Shown here piece by piece: positions 25,610 to 27,261 of a stretch of DNA of 27,261 nucleotides. Made by a program: the position numbers and the translations under genes. This stretch comes from Betaproteobacteria bacterium UBA3031 (GTDB taxonomy: Bacteria > Pseudomonadota > Gammaproteobacteria > Burkholderiales > Eutrophovitaceae), in the NCBI GenBank assembly GCA_002367635.1, contig DFDI01000045.1, forward strand, positions 7,973-35,233, given 5' to 3'. The notes under the pieces were generated by a model. It worked only from the letters and a program-made list of their open reading frames with translations, did no database searches and was not told where the DNA came from. How positions within the stretch are numbered: position 1 is the first letter of the stretch; each line of letters starts with the position of its first letter.

Positions 25610-26890
25610 TTAGCTTTTACTGCACGGAAGGGTTAAGATGATTTGTGTTCCCTCGCCGGCTCTGCTTTTTGCCCAAACCCTGCCCTCGTGCAACTGCACC
25701 AGATGCTTCACGATCGAAAGTCCCAGACCCGTCCCCCCCTTCTCCCTCACCCGCCCCCCATCCACCCGGAAAAAACGCTCAAAAACCCGATCGACCTTGT
25801 CCTCGGGAATTCCCTCCCCCTCATCCTCCACCGTAAATTCAATCTCCCGCCCCGCCTCCCCCAGCTTTCCGGTTAACTTCACCACACTTCCCTCCGGGGC
25901 AAATCTCAGGGCATTTTCCATCAGATTGGAAAAGATCTGACCCATCCGCAACGAATCCACCTGCACCGCCGGCAACTTTTCCGGGCACTCCAACTCTAAC
26001 TTCACTTTTTTAGAAGCGAAAGCCCGCCGCCAATCCTCTTGCACCTCCTGCAAAATTTCCATCGGCGGCCGCGCCATCTTCCTCAGCTCCAGCTGACCCG
26101 AATCCATTTTCGACAACTCCAGCAAATCCCCCACCAGCAAGGTCAATCGTTCGCAATTTCTTTGCAGCACCGCCCAGATCTTTTTCCCTTCCGATCCCTT
26201 CAACTGGCTCGGATCCTCCAAAGTTTCCAAATACCCCGCTAAAATGGAAAGAGGGGTTCTTAACTCATGCGAAAGATTGGTCACGAACTCCTGCCGCACC
26301 ACCTCCAGTCTGCGCAATTTGGACAGATCGTGAAAAACCACCACCACACCGCTCCTTTCCTGATCTCCCTCAACAATCGCGGCCATGTTGACGGCAAACG
26401 TCTGCGCCTGCCTGCTTTCGTTCCCGGGCACCTGCACCTCCAACCCTCTCACTCCTCCCACCTCGTTAATCTCCTCCACCGCGCGATCCACCTCCACCAA
26501 TCGCGTCGCCTCCATCACCGTCCTTCCGCTTGGCAAATCCTCCAGATCAAACATCCGCAAAAACTGCCCGTTCGCTAAAACAATCTTCCCCTCCCGATCA
26601 CCCACCAACACTCCTTCCGTCAAACTTCCCAAAATCGCCTGTAAATTCACCCTCTCGCTCTCCCCCTGCGAGGTCACTCCCTCCAACCTCGTCGCCACAC
26701 GCTCCAACTGCCCGATCGACTCCTCCAATCCCCACGCCCCTCGGGCCACAAACCCCTTCGGCTTCTTGCCCTCCGACAACTCCCCAATCAACCTCTGCAA
26801 TTGACGCAGAGGCCGAATCACCTCCCCCCAGAACCAGGTCATCCCGATGAAAAGAACCACCCCACCGATGAAAATGAGTATTCCCTCCAT
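25610..26890 (-). CDS. phoR: Phosphate regulon sensor histidine kinase PhoR
   Basis: A 426-residue membrane sensor kinase. One N-terminal hydrophobic segment (about 2-22) is followed by a HAMP-like linker, a PAS-like domain (about 80-195), a HisKA domain with phospho-acceptor H208 in NLSHELRTP, and a HATPase domain with N326 (N box), DEGEG (356-360) and GGTGLG (385-390). One short helix and no large periplasmic domain fits PhoR, which senses phosphate through Pst. The frame is open to 27070, but that part overlaps phoB; the ATG at 26890 has AGGAGG directly before it, unusually close. It lies 41 nt after phoB. The assignment to PhoR rather than another kinase rests on the pst context. Confidence 0.9.
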   Translation of the reverse strand: MEGILIFIGGVVLFIGMTWFWGEVIRPLRQLQRLIGELSEGKKPKGFVARGAWGLEESIGQLERVATRLEGVTSQGESERVNLQAILGSLTEGVLVGDREGKIVLANGQFLRMFDLEDLPSGRTVMEATRLVEVDRAVEEINEVGGVRGLEVQVPGNESRQAQTFAVNMAAIVEGDQERSGVVVVFHDLSKLRRLEVVRQEFVTNLSHELRTPLSILAGYLETLEDPSQLKGSEGKKIWAVLQRNCERLTLLVGDLLELSKMDSGQLELRKMARPPMEILQEVQEDWRRAFASKKVKLELECPEKLPAVQVDSLRMGQIFSNLMENALRFAPEGSVVKLTGKLGEAGREIEFTVEDEGEGIPEDKVDRVFERFFRVDGGRVREKGGTGLGLSIVKHLVQLHEGRVWAKSRAGEGTQIILTLPCSKS

Positions 26891-26931
26891 CCTCCTACCC
26901 TGCCCCCTCCCTACTCCACGGGCAAAACTGT

Positions 26932-27261
26932 TTATGCCGTCGGCACGCCTAGCCGGTACCCACTTCCCCGCACCGTCTGAATCACCGCCCCCGCTTTTCC
27001 TAACTTCTCCCGCAACCGCCTCACATGCGTATCCACCGTCCGCGTATCCAAACTCGCCTGATATCCCCACACCTCACTCAAAAGCGCCTCGCGCGACTGA
27101 ATCGTCCCCGCCCGCCTCGCCAGCAGATCCAGCAAGCGATACTCGGTCGACGTCAACACCAGCTTCTTCTTCCCCATCGTCGCCGTCATACTGCTCCGGT
27201 CCAGCTCAATGCCCCCCGCCTTCACCGGTCCCGGTTTCGCGACCCCTTGATCCTGCTGACG
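26932..27261 (-). CDS. phoB: Phosphate regulon response regulator PhoB, C-terminal part (cut by window edge)
   Basis: The frame remains open through the right edge (RQQDQGVAKPGP before residue V of the GTG at 27225), so the gene begins outside the window and only the linker and DNA-binding domain are seen. The OmpR/PhoB winged-helix domain is clear: LVLTSTEYRLLDLLARRAG, SREALLSEVWG, the recognition helix TRTVDTHVRRLREKLG and the wing IQTVRGSGYRL. The receiver domain should lie to the right. Its place ahead of phoR and pstSCAB identifies it as the phosphate regulator. The internal GTG at 27225 is not the true start. Confidence 0.9.
   Translation of the reverse strand, partial: RQQDQGVAKPGPVKAGGIELDRSSMTATMGKKKLVLTSTEYRLLDLLARRAGTIQSREALLSEVWGYQASLDTRTVDTHVRRLREKLGKAGAVIQTVRGSGYRLGVPTA

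Noticed and set aside
26891..27070. Upstream extension of phoR to 27070
   Set aside because: It overlaps the phoB winged-helix domain and encodes low-complexity Gly/Arg/Ala sequence; the ATG at 26890 starts right at the membrane helix.
1..27261. CRISPR array, insertion sequence, phage or defence island
   Set aside because: I saw no regularly spaced repeats, transposase, integrase or restriction-type domain on either strand; nearly all sequence is accounted for by housekeeping and phosphate genes.

Overview
The window looks like a chromosomal segment of a Betaproteobacteria-type organism (Burkholderiales-like Gammaproteobacteria in GTDB terms), at least from its left end to about 21.8 kb. The evidence is the conserved block tpiA-secG-tRNA-Leu-nuoA..nuoN-NUDIX, separate nuoC and nuoD genes, a 417-residue NuoD and the beta-type ADP-ribose NUDIX protein directly after nuoN. 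GC is near 47% in a hand-counted nuo stretch (28 of 60 at 9001-9060).

Layout, left to right. (1) 22-570, plus strand: a broken acyl-carrier-protein phosphodiesterase (AcpH/DUF479 family) gene with at least four frame disruptions. (2) 621-1758, minus: a one-domain cupin and a DUF599 membrane protein. (3) 1881-2690, plus: an ECHDC3-like enoyl-CoA hydratase-family protein lacking both usual catalytic glutamates, with its own promoter. (4) 2734-3294, minus: a CDP-alcohol phosphatidyltransferase. (5) 3390-5291, minus: htpG (Hsp90), behind a near-consensus sigma-32 heat-shock promoter. (6) 5396-20354, minus: NUDIX hydrolase and the complete 14-gene complex I operon nuoA-N, with many 4-nt overlapping stop/start codons. 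(7) 20460-21737, minus: tRNA-Leu(GAG), secG and tpiA, with a good sigma-70 promoter ahead of tpiA that may drive the whole tpiA-secG-tRNA-nuo-NUDIX series. (8) 21861-27261, minus: a phosphate-starvation module transcribed as phoB (cut by the window edge), phoR, pstS, pstC, pstA, pstB, with a Pho-box-like repeat ahead of pstS and no phoU.

The genes before 21.8 kb are housekeeping: complex I feeds electrons from NADH to quinone and pumps protons, SecG belongs to the protein export channel, TpiA to glycolysis, HtpG to protein folding. The pho/pst module senses low phosphate (PhoR to PhoB) and imports phosphate through the PstSCAB ABC transporter.

The most notable structural observation is that the pho/pst block differs sharply in base composition from the rest: about 62% GC in sampled stretches and a very strong excess of C on the plus strand (30 C to 8 G at 26461-26520), with the change falling in or near pstB. 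This suggests horizontal acquisition or a chimeric assembly; the sequence alone cannot decide. I found no CRISPR array, mobile element, phage gene or defence system, and no convincing undescribed system; the findings below are modest.
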